This document shows positions 26,713 to 35,458 of a stretch of DNA of 64,000 nt, in pieces. The DNA is from an uncultured Bacteroidota bacterium. GTDB taxonomy: Bacteria; Bacteroidota; Bacteroidia; UKL13-3. The notes under the pieces were generated by a model. That model was not told the origin of the DNA, did no database searches, and saw only the letters and a program-made list of their open reading frames with translations. A program made the translations under genes and the position numbers. The stretch covers positions 1-64,000 of the forward strand of contig CAINMV010000023.1 of NCBI GenBank assembly GCA_903850915.1. Reading direction: 5' to 3'. Each line of letters starts with the position of its first letter. Positions within the stretch are counted from its first letter, which is position 1.

Positions 26713-27594
26713 CTATTCTAAAGGAAAATATATTTCAAGTACCTTCAATATTAAATCTTGAATTGTTTGCTCTGCCTTTGCCGAAAACTCATCGGTGTGA
26801 CGATTTGCTAAAATTGCATTAAAAGAAATCGCATGATGCCCTAAAGCCGAGGCTAAAAGATAAATTCCAGCCGTTTCCATTTCTATATTCGAAATCCTCT
26901 GACCTGAATAATTCTGCTCAGCCAAAAATGGCACCAGATCTTTCGTTAGCTTGGACTGAGCGCGTAGTGCTCTGCCTTGAGGCGCATAGAAGCCCGGCAT
27001 TGTAGCTGTTATTCCTTCAATAAAACCAGTATCTATTTGCTGAAGTAAAGCATCAGAAGCATCAACTAAATAGGGTTTCATTTCTGCCTCTATTAACTTT
27101 GACAAAAGGTAAACAAAAGCATTCGACTTGCTGATACAATTCTTATTTTGAGGCGTATCGTAATATGAACCTAAAGCATCAAAACCAATAGCTTTGGCGC
27201 TCACCACAAAACTGTCGATTGGGATATCATTTTGAATGGTACCGCTGGTACCAATACGAATAAAATTAAGCGAGGTTAGGTTTTCTTTTGCTGTTTTTGT
27301 AACAAAATCGATATTGTGCAATGCATCAATTTCATTGACAACAATATCAATATTATCAGTGCCAATACCGGTACTTACTACCGACAATCGGTGGCCATGA
27401 TAATGCCCAGTGTGGGTTACAAATTCACGGGATTCACGTTTTATTTCTATGGAATCAAAATGTGATGAAACCATGGGTACGCGATTTGGATCGCCTACAA
27501 ATACAATATTTGAGGCTATCTCGTTGGGGCGAAGTTGAAGATGATAAATACTACCATCTGCATTGACGATAAGGTCGGTTTTTTTTATTTGCAT
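26713..27594 (-). CDS. Nucleoside phosphorylase (uridine phosphorylase-like)
   Basis: Member of the PNP/UDP phosphorylase family, 293 residues, which splits nucleosides with phosphate to give a base and (deoxy)ribose-1-phosphate. Visible family features are the phosphate-binding GDPNRV near the N-terminus, TGIGTDNIDIVVNE, the RIGTSGTIQ segment, and EMETAGIYLLA, which holds the ribose-binding Glu-Met-Glu. The EMETA form and overall length are closer to uridine phosphorylases than to PNP, but substrate choice cannot be fixed by eye. It is a single gene, divergent from the universal stress protein gene. Confidence 0.88.
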   Translation of the reverse strand: MQIKKTDLIVNADGSIYHLQLRPNEIASNIVFVGDPNRVPMVSSHFDSIEIKRESREFVTHTGHYHGHRLSVVSTGIGTDNIDIVVNEIDALHNIDFVTKTAKENLTSLNFIRIGTSGTIQNDIPIDSFVVSAKAIGFDALGSYYDTPQNKNCISKSNAFVYLLSKLIEAEMKPYLVDASDALLQQIDTGFIEGITATMPGFYAPQGRALRAQSKLTKDLVPFLAEQNYSGQRISNIEMETAGIYLLASALGHHAISFNAILANRHTDEFSAKAEQTIQDLILKVLEIYFPLE

Positions 27595-27760
27595 TTTCTT
27601 AAGACAAAAATGTTAAAAAGTTTCACATTACTGCCCCTTATTATCAAAAAAGCAGCATCAGACAACTTCAATATTCCAAGAATCTTTAACAATTATTTTA
27701 TAAACGCAAAGCTACATTGAATTTGAATATAAAATGGGAGCAATTAATTAACAAAATCAG

Positions 27761-27791
27761 TTGCATCACCAACCACATTATATTACCTTTG
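27761..27791 (+). promoter_or_regulatory. Complete Bacteroidota promoter (TTG-N20-TACCTTTG) of the usp-GT87 operon
   Basis: The -33 element TTG at 27761-27763 and the -7 box TACCTTTG at 27784-27791 are separated by 20 bases, matching the known spacing for the Bacteroidota primary sigma factor. The box ends 22 bases before the ATG at 27814. This is the clearest promoter in the window. Confidence 0.75.
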
Positions 27792-27813
27792 CACGTAAAT
27801 TATAATAACAAAA

Positions 27814-28689
27814 ATGAATAGTCCTAAAAAGAACATGATGTTGGTTCCAACCGACTTCTCTCAAGTTGCAGAATTGGCTTTGGAACATGCCATAATGATT
27901 GCTAAAACTTTTGATAACGACATTGCTCTACTCGCCATTTACGATACCGGCAATCTGATTACCTCAATTTTTTCAAAAAACGCAACTGAAGAAATGGTGG
28001 AGAAAAGTTTGCAAACGAAATTAGATGTCATGAAAGAGGAAATAAAACAAAAGCATGGCATTGATATCATTACAGTAGTCCGATCAGCTTATAGTATTTA
28101 TAAAACAATTGTGGAAGTTGCCGAAGAGCTCGATTGCGATAGTATTGTAATGGGAACCCATGGTGCTAGTGGATTACAGAAGATTATGGGAAGCAATGCC
28201 CAACGCGTAATTAGCCAAGCAGGGGTACCTGTTATTGTAATTAAAGGCAAACACTTCGGAGATGGGTATAAAAATATAATATTCCCGATCGATTTAAGTT
28301 TTGAAACCAGACAAAAAGTAAAATGGGCTATTCATTTAGCTAAAAAATTCAATTCTACAATTCATATACTTACCTTTAGAGAAGATGATGAATTTTTAGG
28401 TCATAAAATCAATGCCAACATCAACAACGTTGAGGCCAAATTTAACGAAGCGGGAGTTAAATACACCTCATTTTTCCTAAAGGATAAGAATGCATTGGCG
28501 AAGGAAACCATTAACTATGCCGAAAACATTAAAGCCGATTTAATTATGATTATGACGCAACAAGATGAAGACCTTAAAGAAATAATCATCGGAAGTTATG
28601 CGCAGCAAATCGTAAATAATTCGCCAATTCCAGTGATGACTGTTACGCCAACAACCAAAGGTATTACAGAGGTCGTTCGTGCACTATAA
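27814..28689 (+). CDS. Tandem universal stress protein
   Basis: Cytoplasmic protein of 291 residues with two UspA domains (about 1-150 and 155-285). The first has VPTDFSQVAELAL and the nucleotide-loop region GTHGASGLQKIMGS, which is one residue shorter between the second Gly and the Gly-Ser than the textbook G-2X-G-9X-G(S/T) ATP motif. The second domain has PIDLSFETRQK and lacks the first glycines of that motif, so it may not bind ATP. It is the first gene of an operon with a membrane glycosyltransferase 23 bases downstream. Confidence 0.9.
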   Translation: MNSPKKNMMLVPTDFSQVAELALEHAIMIAKTFDNDIALLAIYDTGNLITSIFSKNATEEMVEKSLQTKLDVMKEEIKQKHGIDIITVVRSAYSIYKTIVEVAEELDCDSIVMGTHGASGLQKIMGSNAQRVISQAGVPVIVIKGKHFGDGYKNIIFPIDLSFETRQKVKWAIHLAKKFNSTIHILTFREDDEFLGHKINANINNVEAKFNEAGVKYTSFFLKDKNALAKETINYAENIKADLIMIMTQQDEDLKEIIIGSYAQQIVNNSPIPVMTVTPTTKGITEVVRAL

Positions 28690-28712
28690 TATCGAATAAA
28701 TAATCCAAGACA

Positions 28713-29891
28713 ATGGAAAAAATCAAGAAGTGGATTTTAAGTTACAATTCCATTTTCCTTGTTTTTACCATACTAACTATTGCTATCAGCTTTCAACGCT
28801 TTTTGCCAGCTCATACTTTTAACGGCAAATTCTGCTATTACAATAACTTTATACTCTTTAAATATTCTGTAATTCATTTACTCGAATTTAAAGATATGTA
28901 TATCCCTTACGAAAATGAGGGGGCATGGGATTTGTACAAATATAGCCCTACGTTCGCTGTTTTCATGCTACCCTATGCATTTCTTCCCGACCTACCCGGT
29001 TTGATTTGTTGGAATCTAACTAATGTTTTGCTCGTGTTTTGGGCCATTCGTACGTTACCCACTTTTAGAGATTCATCAAAACAACTTTTATTATGGTTTA
29101 TTTTACCTGAGCTAATGTTATCGACGCAAAGCTCGCAGAGTAATGCCTTAATGGTTGCGTTGTACCTTCTTACATTTACCGCTTTCGAAAATAGAAAAAT
29201 CGCCACAGCAGTAATATTAATTGGCCTTGCCACTTGCATAAAACCTTATGGTATTGTAATTGGTGTATTGTTTTTGTTTTACCCAAACAAGTTACGTTTT
29301 GTAATTTATAGTTGTATCATAGGGGTTCTTTTTGTGTCACTTCCCTTATTAATTACCTCGTTAAGCAACCTCCAAAATCAATACATAAGCTGGTTTGCGA
29401 TGCTTTCTGGCGATTACACCAACTCAACAGGGATTTCAGTTATGGCATTAATAAATGACTTCTCAGGCGTTGCTGTAAATAAAATGACAGTAATAATCCT
29501 AGGAACACTTCTAACAGTATCAACTTTATTGTTTCACAAATCATATCACAATTATTCCTATCGAATACTCATTTTGTCTTTATTTTTAATTTGGGTCGTC
29601 ATTTTTAATCATAAGTCAGAATCCCCAACTTTCATCATCCCAGTTGTTGGAGTTGGCCTCTGGTTTTTTAGCCGTCCACAAAACCAATGGAATTTAATTC
29701 TACTCATTATCGTCTTGATTCTCACCCAACTTTCCGCCTCTGATTTGTTCCCGGCTTATGTGCGTAAAGAGTTGTTTGCGAAAATCCATATCAAGGTAAT
29801 ACCTTGCTTTATTGCTTGGATTGTAATTCTTATTCGGATTTATTGGGATAGCTTAATACGAAAGCCTGAAAAAGTAAGCCGAATTATATAA
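28713..29891 (+). CDS. GT87-like (DUF2029) polyprenol-dependent glycosyltransferase
   Basis: Integral membrane protein of 392 residues with about ten hydrophobic helices. The region DMYIPYENEGAWDLYKYSPT, followed by FAVFMLPYAFLPDLPG, is the characteristic loop of DUF2029/GT87 enzymes, which transfer mannose or arabinose from polyprenyl-phosphate donors on the outer side of the membrane. The acceptor is unknown. It is co-transcribed with a universal stress protein and ends tail-to-tail with lptD (21-base gap). The family is likely but the activity is unproven. Confidence 0.75.
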   Translation: MEKIKKWILSYNSIFLVFTILTIAISFQRFLPAHTFNGKFCYYNNFILFKYSVIHLLEFKDMYIPYENEGAWDLYKYSPTFAVFMLPYAFLPDLPGLICWNLTNVLLVFWAIRTLPTFRDSSKQLLLWFILPELMLSTQSSQSNALMVALYLLTFTAFENRKIATAVILIGLATCIKPYGIVIGVLFLFYPNKLRFVIYSCIIGVLFVSLPLLITSLSNLQNQYISWFAMLSGDYTNSTGISVMALINDFSGVAVNKMTVIILGTLLTVSTLLFHKSYHNYSYRILILSLFLIWVVIFNHKSESPTFIIPVVGVGLWFFSRPQNQWNLILLIIVLILTQLSASDLFPAYVRKELFAKIHIKVIPCFIAWIVILIRIYWDSLIRKPEKVSRII

Positions 29892-29912
29892 ACAAGAATT
29901 CGCATCAAGAGT

Positions 29913-32615
29913 TTAATAATAACGAGCATCAAAGCGGCGAGTAATTTTCAAATCCTGCAACAAAGAAGACTTCGCTTGTAAACTAAAATTAAAGCCTCTA
30001 TTTTCTCCAAATGGCCGTATGTTGATGCGCATATCCCAACAATGTAAATCGCGGTATAAATCCACTGAAACAGTTTGTATCTGAAGTTTTGAAGGGTCCA
30101 TATATACGCTACCCGCCACCTTCCAATTTGGAGTAATACTGATGTCGCCACTTAAACTTAAGCTATGGCGGTTTTTCACCACATATGACTTAATTAGTTT
30201 ATACGGTGCGATATATCCGTAGTTGTAATTAAAATTAACATTCCACGGAATATTGAAGTCAATATAGTTATTTAAATGATTATTGACATCGTTTAATTCT
30301 TGAGCCGTTCCTATATTACTCTTCTTCTTCTTTGTAGCCTCGGAATTTAGGCTGAACACCACGCCAAGATTTAGATTTTGCATACGAGCGAGCTGATGAC
30401 CTGGCGTACTTAAAAGATATCGATTCACGGTATGTTCCGAATTATTTGAACTATCTACATCATACGGAGTAAAGCCACAACCCATATTAATGCTGATTCT
30501 TTTCAAGATGCTCGTTCCTGTAGACAAGGATATATTACCCAGTTTCAGCGAGTCGGCCAAGAAATTATAGCCAGTGCTAAGATTTAAAAACTCAATTAAC
30601 ATTATTTTACGTGTACCGAGAATTGTATCCTTTTTGTTTTTCCATTTACTTTCAAAATTGTTACCTAAATTAATGTTCATAGCTGCCGTTCTTCCCAATG
30701 AAGGAGCCCCATAAACAGCACCTTCAAAGATGCTATAGTCTGTAAATTTGGAATGCGTTGTATCGCCAAGCATACCAACCTTTTTAAAATAGTTGTATTT
30801 TGGATCGCTATAATCGGGGTGATAAACAAAACCAATGGATGGAGTTACCGCATGCCTAATCGCAATAAGTTTGGTGCCGTAAAAATTAAATTTACCAAAA
30901 AACCGGGTGCTTAAACCCACGCTAAAGCTATAGTCAATTGGTGCTTTAACGCCATAAACTGTAGATACCAAAACACTGTCTCCAGTGCCATTGTAATTGC
31001 CATTTTGGATTAAATTCTTCTCAATCGAGTTGAAATAAATTCGTTGATTAAACGTAAAATCGGGCGACAAATTAAAATACTTAAATAGATTCACTGAAGT
31101 TCTGAGTGGAATGCTATGCATCATTCCATTTTTAAGATATTTATTTAAGGTGTCGAGGCGGTATTGTTCGCGGGTATAAAAAGTAGAATCGTTGGAAGAC
31201 AACGAATTTGTGAATTGAAGATTGTAATTAGTTGTTATTTTCTCATACCAGCGCTGCGAACCAACGTGTTCACCAAATCGAAAGGGATAAATATTATTTA
31301 GATACACCTGTCCAGATGGCAATGTGATATTTACGAGGTGTGTTAAGGTATTTTGAGAGTGGTTTGCCGTTAGCGATAGCAAAACCTTTCCGTTCAAAAG
31401 CGATTTTGAATAACTAATATTGGAACGAATTTCATTGTTAAGAAAGTCACTATTATTAGTCGCATTGCGTCGAAGATAATTACCTGTAGCTCCCCCACTT
31501 GACAAATTAACATTGGCCGAAAATGTTGTTCCTGGATGCGTACGTGTATCAATGGCATGGCTCCATTGAATAAAAAATTGCTTGCTCGTTACTTGTTCGA
31601 AGGTGTTAGGTTCGCCATATTTATTATTGGCATAATTAAAACTTAGCATTCCGTTAAAACGATAGCGTTTTACATACTGGGAGGTCATACTACCAATCCA
31701 ACTTCCTTTGCTGTATACACTCCCTGTTAGACGCATATCTGCAAAATCTTTAATATGAAAATAGTAGCCTCCATCAACCAACCCAAAACCACGTCCACTC
31801 GGAGATTCTTCATTGGCAAAACGAGGTATTACAAAACCATTTCGTTGCCCTTTCGTAATCGGAAAAAATGCAAATGGAATGAACAGCGGTGTAGGAACAT
31901 CCGCTAACACCAAATATGCCGGTCCGGTAACAATTTGCTTACCCGGAATAAGCTTAACCTTGCTAATATTAATTTGAAAATGAGGATGTTCCAAGTTACA
32001 CGTTGTATACCAACCATGTTTCATAAATACCGTTTCATCTGTATTACGCTTTACAGTTTCACCAAATAGAAAACCATCCCCTTGCCGGGTTCGTACACTC
32101 TTCATTTTCCCTTTTTTAGTATTGAAATCATAAATCATCGTATCGGCCGGATAAGGCTCGCCATTCACCGATAACACAGGCCTTCCCATCGTAGAATCGC
32201 TGATAGAATCTTTTAATCCATAAGCAAGCAACTGATTTTTACTCCAATCAACAAGTATATAATCTGCCTCAACCTTCATGTTATCATATTCGAGTATAGC
32301 ATTTCTCACAAGGTAAAGTTTTCTGTTTGCAATATCGAAATAACAGCTATCAGTAGCTTGATATTTAACTTTAGATTTAGGAGCATCTTTCGCAATTTTA
32401 AGAACTACAGTATCTTTTTTTGAACTGCTATTTTTTAGTGTGTCATTAATAACAGAGTCAAGGGGGGGCAATCGAAAGTTAGGAGCGAGCGTCGCCCTTG
32501 CATCACCAAAACCATACAAAACAACAAACATTAACAAAGCAAAGGGGATAAGTTGCCTTATTAGTAGCGTTTTGTGTAGGTATTTAGCAGTAAATTTGAT
32601 TTTTATAAATTGCAT
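29913..32615 (-). CDS. LptD-like outer-membrane LPS assembly protein
   Basis: Outer-membrane protein of 900 residues that, with LptE, inserts lipopolysaccharide in the outer leaflet. An N-terminal signal lies within the first 45 residues. Residues about 75-190 form an OstA/LptA-like beta-jellyroll (LYLVRNAILEYDNMKVEADYI), and the remainder is a large beta-barrel with LADVPTPLFIPFAFFPITKGQRNGFV, a block typical of the Bacteroidota LptD branch. The four disulphide cysteines of E. coli LptD are not apparent. Its ATG lies 5 bases from the start of the divergent amidase gene, so its promoter must lie within that gene. Confidence 0.88.
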   Translation of the reverse strand: MQFIKIKFTAKYLHKTLLIRQLIPFALLMFVVLYGFGDARATLAPNFRLPPLDSVINDTLKNSSSKKDTVVLKIAKDAPKSKVKYQATDSCYFDIANRKLYLVRNAILEYDNMKVEADYILVDWSKNQLLAYGLKDSISDSTMGRPVLSVNGEPYPADTMIYDFNTKKGKMKSVRTRQGDGFLFGETVKRNTDETVFMKHGWYTTCNLEHPHFQINISKVKLIPGKQIVTGPAYLVLADVPTPLFIPFAFFPITKGQRNGFVIPRFANEESPSGRGFGLVDGGYYFHIKDFADMRLTGSVYSKGSWIGSMTSQYVKRYRFNGMLSFNYANNKYGEPNTFEQVTSKQFFIQWSHAIDTRTHPGTTFSANVNLSSGGATGNYLRRNATNNSDFLNNEIRSNISYSKSLLNGKVLLSLTANHSQNTLTHLVNITLPSGQVYLNNIYPFRFGEHVGSQRWYEKITTNYNLQFTNSLSSNDSTFYTREQYRLDTLNKYLKNGMMHSIPLRTSVNLFKYFNLSPDFTFNQRIYFNSIEKNLIQNGNYNGTGDSVLVSTVYGVKAPIDYSFSVGLSTRFFGKFNFYGTKLIAIRHAVTPSIGFVYHPDYSDPKYNYFKKVGMLGDTTHSKFTDYSIFEGAVYGAPSLGRTAAMNINLGNNFESKWKNKKDTILGTRKIMLIEFLNLSTGYNFLADSLKLGNISLSTGTSILKRISINMGCGFTPYDVDSSNNSEHTVNRYLLSTPGHQLARMQNLNLGVVFSLNSEATKKKKSNIGTAQELNDVNNHLNNYIDFNIPWNVNFNYNYGYIAPYKLIKSYVVKNRHSLSLSGDISITPNWKVAGSVYMDPSKLQIQTVSVDLYRDLHCWDMRINIRPFGENRGFNFSLQAKSSLLQDLKITRRFDARYY

Positions 32616-32620
32616 TCTTA

Positions 32621-33433
32621 GTGTTCAAATTTCAGCTTCCCTCAATATACCTAAAAGCCATACTCATATTCGGCTTGTCAGTGCTTTTTACGGTGTTTGT
32701 TTCATCGTTTAGGGTGGTAGGAAAACCGTACAAATATACATTGAAAACTATTGTGATTGACCCCGGACATGGAGGTTCCGATCCAGGGTGTATTACCACC
32801 AATAGCCAAGAGAAGGTAATTGCACTCCAAGTATCCTTAAAGCTAGGCAAATTCCTTCGCGATAGTTTTCCTGATATGAAGGTTATTTTCACCCGAACTG
32901 TTGATAAATTTGTAGATTTAAATGAACGTGCAGTAATGGCCAATAAAGCGAAAGCAGATTTATTTCTATGTATACATGTAAATACAAGTGCCAATTCCAC
33001 AGCTTATGGTACCGAATCATACGCCATGGGATTGTATAAAGCGGAAGGTAACCTTAGTGTGGCCAAACGAGAAAACGATGTGGTACTATTAGAAACAGAC
33101 TACAAAGAAAAATACGAAGGCTATGATCCAAATTCACCAGAGAGCCACATTATTTTCTCGATGTATCAAAATGCCTACCTCGACAAAAGCCTAAGTTTGG
33201 CCTACAACATAGAAGAGCAATTTAAAAAATCGAAACGTTTCAGTCGTGGTGTAAAGCAGGCTGGGTTTTTGGTTTTATGGAAATGCAGTATGCCTAGTGT
33301 TTTATGCGAAACGGGCTTTATAAGCAACCCTTCGGAAAGGGCCTATATCACTAACGACTCCTGCCAAAACATTATTGCTAGAAATCTCTTTATTGCTATA
33401 AAAAAATACAAAGAGACGGCAGAACGCAATTAA
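32621..33433 (+). CDS. N-acetylmuramoyl-L-alanine amidase (AmiC/CwlM-type, Amidase_3)
   Basis: Zinc hydrolase of 270 residues that cleaves the muramoyl-peptide amide bond. An N-terminal hydrophobic segment (about 10-30) is a signal or anchor. The Amidase_3 domain has TIVIDPGHGGSDPG with zinc ligand His 50, Glu 64 in NSQEKVI, His 119 in FLCIHVN, and the catalytic Glu in VLCETGFISNPSE. The start is GTG: an in-frame TAA at 32606-32608 rules out any longer form, and the next in-frame ATG would remove the first zinc ligand. Head-to-head with lptD at 5 bases. Confidence 0.9.
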   Translation: MFKFQLPSIYLKAILIFGLSVLFTVFVSSFRVVGKPYKYTLKTIVIDPGHGGSDPGCITTNSQEKVIALQVSLKLGKFLRDSFPDMKVIFTRTVDKFVDLNERAVMANKAKADLFLCIHVNTSANSTAYGTESYAMGLYKAEGNLSVAKRENDVVLLETDYKEKYEGYDPNSPESHIIFSMYQNAYLDKSLSLAYNIEEQFKKSKRFSRGVKQAGFLVLWKCSMPSVLCETGFISNPSERAYITNDSCQNIIARNLFIAIKKYKETAERN

Positions 33434-33499
33434 TCTTTATTATGCAATTTTAATTTCAATCTCTTTAATACCTGAGCAAATCTTCTGCTATTTTATTTA

Positions 33500-33526
33500 T
33501 TGAAAGGGTATTTTACATTATCTTTG
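33500..33526 (+). promoter_or_regulatory. Promoter of htpG (TTG-N16-TATCTTTG)
   Basis: The -7 box TATCTTTG at 33519-33526 is an exact consensus match and ends 26 bases before the ATG. A TTG at 33500-33502 is 16 bases upstream, slightly short for a -33 element. No heat-shock operator such as a CIRCE inverted repeat is visible. Confidence 0.6.
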
Positions 33527-33552
33527 CGGCGTAATATTAAACCTAATAAATC

Positions 33553-35364
33553 ATGATACAGCAAGGCAATATCTCCGTAAGTACCGAGAACATTTTCCCC
33601 ATTATTAAAAAATTCTTATACAGCGATCACGATATTTTTTTACGTGAATTGATAAGCAACGCAGTAGATGCGACCCAAAAACTTCAAACTCTAAGCCGAA
33701 TAGGTGATGTTAAAGGTGAAATAGGTGAAACTAAAATTGAAATTCTACTCGACGAGAAAGCCGAAACCATCACTATTCGCGATAAAGGATTGGGAATGAC
33801 TGCGGAGGAAATCAACAAATATATCAATCAGGTTGCGTTTTCCGGGGCAAAAGAGTTTGTCGAAAAATACAACGACAAACTCGATCAGAATCAAATTATT
33901 GGTCATTTTGGATTAGGATTTTACAGCGCCTTTATGGTAGCCTCCAAAGTAGAAATTATCACTAAAAGTTTCAAAGATGAGCCTGCTTCAAAATGGACCT
34001 GTGATGGAAGCACTTCCTATACCATCGAAGAGAACCCAAGAACTGAAAGAGGCACCGATATTATTTTATATATCAATGAAGATAGTAAAGAGTTTCTTGA
34101 AACCACAAGAATACAGGACATTCTCAATAAATTTTGTAAGTTTTTGCCAGTTGAAATAGAATATGATGGCAAGGTTGTAAACAACCCTAATCCAATCTGG
34201 AAAAAGAAACCATCAGAACTAAAAACAGAGGATTATGAGAACTTCTACAATGAACTTTATCCATATAGCGAACCTCCATTGTTTTGGATTCATTTGAATG
34301 TAGAGTTGCCTTTTATACTCAATGGGATTCTTTATTTCCCGAAAGTAAAGCCAGATGTTGAACCTCAACGCAACAAAATACAACTATATTGTAACCAGGT
34401 ATTTGTTACGGATGATGTTAAAGATGTGGTACCGGAATTTTTGATGCTCCTTCATGGAATCATCGATAGCCCAGATATTCCATTAAACGTCAGCAGAAGC
34501 TATCTTCAAGGGGATGCGAGAGTGAAACAAGTAAATCAATATATCTCTCGTAAGGTAGCCGATAAGTTAGATGAGATGTTTAGAAATGAGAGAGATGTAT
34601 ATGAGAATAAATGGGGAAGCATCAACCTATTTGTAAAATATGGCATGGTGAGTGACGAAAAATTTGCAGATAAAGCACGTAAATTTTGCTTGCTAACCGA
34701 CATTGAAGACAAGAATTTCACTATCGATGAATATATCGAAAAGGTGAAGCCATTACAAAGTGATAAAGACAATAAAGTCGTATTACTCTACACCTCTGAT
34801 GCAACGAAACAACATACTTACATCTACAATGTGCAGCGAAAAGGCTATAGTGTATTAAATCTAGGAGGCCCGCTTGACAATCACTTTATTCAACATATTG
34901 AAACTAAAGTAGAAAACATCACCTTAAAAAGAGTAGATGCTGATACCTTGAACAAGCTCATCGACAAAGGTGAAGACAACGTAAGCATATTAAGTGCTGA
35001 GGACGAAAAAAAATTGAAGGAGCTCTTCGAATCCAAAATAGCAAATGCCACCTATAAAGTTGAAACCAAAGCGCTTGATGCGGATGATGATTTTGTAACT
35101 ATTACAAAGCCGGAATTCGAACAGCGTATGAAAACAATGAGCCAAATGGGCGGCATGAGTTTTTATGGTGCCTTTCCTGATACCTATAACGTTCAGTTGA
35201 ACACGAACCATGAATTGGCAACAAGCATCCTGAATAATACCAATGAAGAAGAGGTATCGAAATTACTTATGCAAAGTGTTGATCTTGCCAAGTTGTCTCA
35301 AGGGATTTTAACGGGACAAGAACTAACGAATTTTATTAAAAGGAGTGCTGAATTATTAAAATAA
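33553..35364 (+). CDS. htpG: Molecular chaperone HtpG (Hsp90)
   Basis: ATP-dependent cytosolic chaperone of 603 residues. The N-terminal GHKL ATPase domain has DIFLRELISNAVDATQKL with the ATP-binding Asn, DKGLGMT, and the lid region IGHFGLGFYSAFMV. The middle domain includes PLFWIHLNVELPF and the Arg-containing segment DSPDIPLNVSRSYLQGD. The C-terminal dimerisation domain is shorter than in E. coli HtpG (624 residues) but ends normally. It is monocistronic, with its own promoter, next to envelope genes with no clear functional link. Confidence 0.97.
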   Translation: MIQQGNISVSTENIFPIIKKFLYSDHDIFLRELISNAVDATQKLQTLSRIGDVKGEIGETKIEILLDEKAETITIRDKGLGMTAEEINKYINQVAFSGAKEFVEKYNDKLDQNQIIGHFGLGFYSAFMVASKVEIITKSFKDEPASKWTCDGSTSYTIEENPRTERGTDIILYINEDSKEFLETTRIQDILNKFCKFLPVEIEYDGKVVNNPNPIWKKKPSELKTEDYENFYNELYPYSEPPLFWIHLNVELPFILNGILYFPKVKPDVEPQRNKIQLYCNQVFVTDDVKDVVPEFLMLLHGIIDSPDIPLNVSRSYLQGDARVKQVNQYISRKVADKLDEMFRNERDVYENKWGSINLFVKYGMVSDEKFADKARKFCLLTDIEDKNFTIDEYIEKVKPLQSDKDNKVVLLYTSDATKQHTYIYNVQRKGYSVLNLGGPLDNHFIQHIETKVENITLKRVDADTLNKLIDKGEDNVSILSAEDEKKLKELFESKIANATYKVETKALDADDDFVTITKPEFEQRMKTMSQMGGMSFYGAFPDTYNVQLNTNHELATSILNNTNEEEVSKLLMQSVDLAKLSQGILTGQELTNFIKRSAELLK

Positions 35365-35458
35365 TCGCTCCAAAAGGTGGATTTGTATTGCGATTGAATA
35401 GTATGTAATATACTAAATCTATTGGCTAAGTGTAGAATTTCAAGTTAAAAATCCTCAG

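Noticed and set aside
32632..33000. 122-residue minus-strand frame within the amidase gene
   Set aside because: Antisense to a well-conserved zinc amidase; no domain or start signal. Treated as a shadow.
35398..35415. Hairpin TAGTAT-GTAAT-ATACTA after htpG as a terminator
   Set aside because: Only six A-T-rich pairs and no T tract, too weak to call.
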